Part shown: one piece after another, positions 62,706 through 64,000 of the stretch
How positions within the stretch are numbered: the stretch's first letter is position 1
How the letters are laid out: each line of letters begins with the position of its first letter
Translations under genes and position numbers: made by a program
Notes under the pieces: model-generated
Database searches by the model: none
Seen by the model: only the letters and a program-made list of their open reading frames with translations
What the model was told of the DNA's origin: nothing
NCBI RefSeq assembly: GCF_019749295.1
Contig: NZ_JACWFG010000012.1
Location: 1 to 64,000 of the forward strand
Reading direction: 5' to 3'
From: Neobacillus niacini
Lineage (GTDB): Bacteria > Bacillota > Bacilli > Bacillales > Cytobacillaceae
Length of the DNA stretch: 64,000 bases

Positions 62706-63902
62706 ATGTGGAAAAACAGAAATGTATGGATTATTTTAACAGGTGAATTTATCGCTGGTCTTGGCTTATGGCTTGGAATTATTGGCAATTTAGAGTTTAT
62801 GCAGGAAAAGATACCTTCTGATTTCTTAAAATCACTTCTTATGGCTGCCGGCCTTGTTGCGGGGATTGCCGTAGGACCGTATGCTGGCAGAATTACGGAT
62901 CAGGCGAGCAAGAAAACAGTCATGCTATGGTCGGGTTTGCTGCGGACAATCAGTGTCATTTTTATGTTGATTGCAATCGCAACTGGTTCAGTTTGGTGGA
63001 TGCTTGTCTTTTTTGTTTCGATCCAGATTTCGGCTGCCTTCTATTTTCCAGCACTGCAGGCGACGATTCCGCTTATTGTGAAAGATAGGGATTTGCTTCA
63101 AATGAATGGAGTGCATATGAATGTATCCACCCTTTCTCGAATCATCGGTACAGCCCTTGGGGGAATTCTTTTGGTACTTCTTCCCTTATCGATTCTCTAT
63201 ATAGGTTCACTAGCTGCCTACCTAGGATTACTCATCCTGACATGGTTTCTAAACTTTGAGGAAAATAACAGTGATGCTTCTGTTGCGAAGGTTACCAAAG
63301 AAAAGACTAGTTTTAAAGATGTTTTACCTGTAATTAAGGGTCTGCCGATAGTCTTCATGACCCTATTGATGACGCTGGTTCCACTTTTGTTTTTAGGCGG
63401 ATTTAATCTTTTGGTGATTAACATTAGTGAGCTCCAGGATAGTTCTGCCATCAAAGGCTGGATTTATGCAGCCGAAGGAGTTTCCTTTATGGCCGGTGCT
63501 CTCTTCATTAAAAGGATAAGTAACAAACTAACTTCATACACCATTTTATTTAGCAGCTCGATTCTGGTCGGTTTGTCCCAGCTTCTGCTTTTCTTTGCAG
63601 ACGTTACAGTTATAACCATTGCTGCATTCCTGGTCTTTGGTTTTTCCGTTGGCTGCTTCTATCCAACAGCAGCTACCATTTTTCAAACAAAAGTACCGAA
63701 GGATTTCCATGGAAGGTTCTTCTCATTCCGTAATATGCTTGACCGGATTGGCTTCCAAATTGTGCTGCTTTTAACTGGATTCTTTCTAGATTTTATCGGT
63801 CTGCAGCTAATGTGCGTCTTATATGGCGGGCTGACCATTCTTATAACTATCTTATTCTACTTTAAAAATAAGCAGCTTCATACGGTACAACAGGAGAATT
63901 AA
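62706..63902 (+). CDS. MFS transporter (probable drug efflux)
   Basis: A 398-residue major facilitator with 11-12 hydrophobic segments. The loop 2-3 region YAGRITDQASKKTVMLWSG (about 58-76) matches the MFS G-x-x-x-D-R/K signature, and the fold resembles the YfmO/BltE-like MFS_3 group. ATG 62706 has AGAGG 7 nt upstream; TTG 62691 is less likely. It is transcribed away from the PspA-like operon. Substrate unknown. Confidence 0.87.
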   Translation: MWKNRNVWIILTGEFIAGLGLWLGIIGNLEFMQEKIPSDFLKSLLMAAGLVAGIAVGPYAGRITDQASKKTVMLWSGLLRTISVIFMLIAIATGSVWWMLVFFVSIQISAAFYFPALQATIPLIVKDRDLLQMNGVHMNVSTLSRIIGTALGGILLVLLPLSILYIGSLAAYLGLLILTWFLNFEENNSDASVAKVTKEKTSFKDVLPVIKGLPIVFMTLLMTLVPLLFLGGFNLLVINISELQDSSAIKGWIYAAEGVSFMAGALFIKRISNKLTSYTILFSSSILVGLSQLLLFFADVTVITIAAFLVFGFSVGCFYPTAATIFQTKVPKDFHGRFFSFRNMLDRIGFQIVLLLTGFFLDFIGLQLMCVLYGGLTILITILFYFKNKQLHTVQQEN

Positions 63903-63907
63903 AAGAG

Positions 63908-63938
63908 AAGGCACCATCCTTTTGGATGATGCCTTTTA
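63908..63938. terminator. Bidirectional terminator at the right edge
   Basis: AAGGCACCATCC / GGATGATGCCTT with a 4-nt loop and T-rich ends on both strands lies between the MFS gene and the convergent partial frame to its right. Confidence 0.85.
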
Positions 63939-64000
63939 TTATTTCTTTATATTAGCTTTCCGAAAACCTTGATAGATATCTATTACAGCAAATAAAACGA
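63939..64000 (-). CDS. Possible C-terminus of a minus-strand gene (runs off window)
   Basis: An open frame enters from the right edge and ends at TAA 63941-63939, giving a 19-residue tail VLFAVIDIYQGFRKANIKK. A hydrophobic stretch before a basic tail would fit a small membrane protein. The shared bidirectional terminator supports a convergent gene here, but the fragment is too short to identify. Confidence 0.4.
   Translation of the reverse strand, partial: VLFAVIDIYQGFRKANIKK

Overview
The window is AT-rich DNA (I judge roughly 37-40% G+C by eye) from a low-G+C Gram-positive, almost certainly a member of the Bacillaceae close to Bacillus/Neobacillus. The signs are strong AGGAGG-type ribosome binding sites, frequent GTG/TTG starts, TcyP, class II GalT, a sporulation-kinase-like histidine kinase, YesMN-type two-component systems, binding-protein lipoproteins, and a palindromic repeat of a kind I recall from Bacillaceae genomes. 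Genus assignment is inference.

Region 1 (1-8.6 kb). The left edge is the 5' end of an IS256-family element. Next is a galactose-type CUT2 importer (mglBAC, minus strand), then a three-gene sensory operon: a membrane-anchored sugar-binding protein, a YesM-like kinase and a YesN-like AraC-type regulator. This layout resembles the AraPST system of Geobacillus.

Region 2 (8.7-27 kb). A complete galactoside locus reads leftward: YesN/YesM pair, CUT1 binding protein and two permeases, GH2 beta-galactosidase, GH36 alpha-galactosidase, galKETM and a LacI-type galR. Galactosides would be imported, hydrolysed to galactose inside the cell and passed through the Leloir pathway.

Region 3 (27-40.2 kb). 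After a 52-bp tandem-repeat array comes a uronide-oligosaccharide locus: YesL (DUF624), CUT1 binding protein, YesM/YesN pair, two permeases, a heparinase II/III-like lyase, a GH88 unsaturated glucuronyl hydrolase and a DUF2264 protein. Neither CUT1 importer has an ATPase gene here, so both probably share an MsmX-type ATPase encoded elsewhere.

Region 4 (40.3-47.6 kb). A sigma-54 enhancer-binding protein sits beside a ketone-body locus: 3-hydroxybutyrate dehydrogenase, GntP-family permease and succinyl-CoA:3-oxoacid CoA-transferase subunits A and B. I can see two textbook -24/-12 promoters and three copies of TTCCG-N6-CGGAA in the right place to be the activator's sites. An orphan 5TMR-PAS histidine kinase follows.

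Region 5 (47.6-64 kb). This holds an MMPL exporter with its TetR regulator, a divergent ABC-2 exporter operon with its own TetR, and hflX. hflX is preceded by a roughly 380-nt leader with a 13-codon upstream ORF rich in Arg/Lys-X-Arg motifs and a strong intrinsic terminator, which looks like antibiotic-responsive attenuation. Further right are a VOC protein, TcyP, an unknown membrane protein, a DUF1761 protein, an OmpR-type two-component system with a protease-dead M50B-like protein, a PspA-like protein, a His/Gly-rich membrane protein and an MFS transporter.

The observations I would follow first are the hflX leader, the sigma-54 UAS/promoter set, the repeat cassettes sharing GGCTGTGTTAA-type ends, and the uronide locus with DUF2264.
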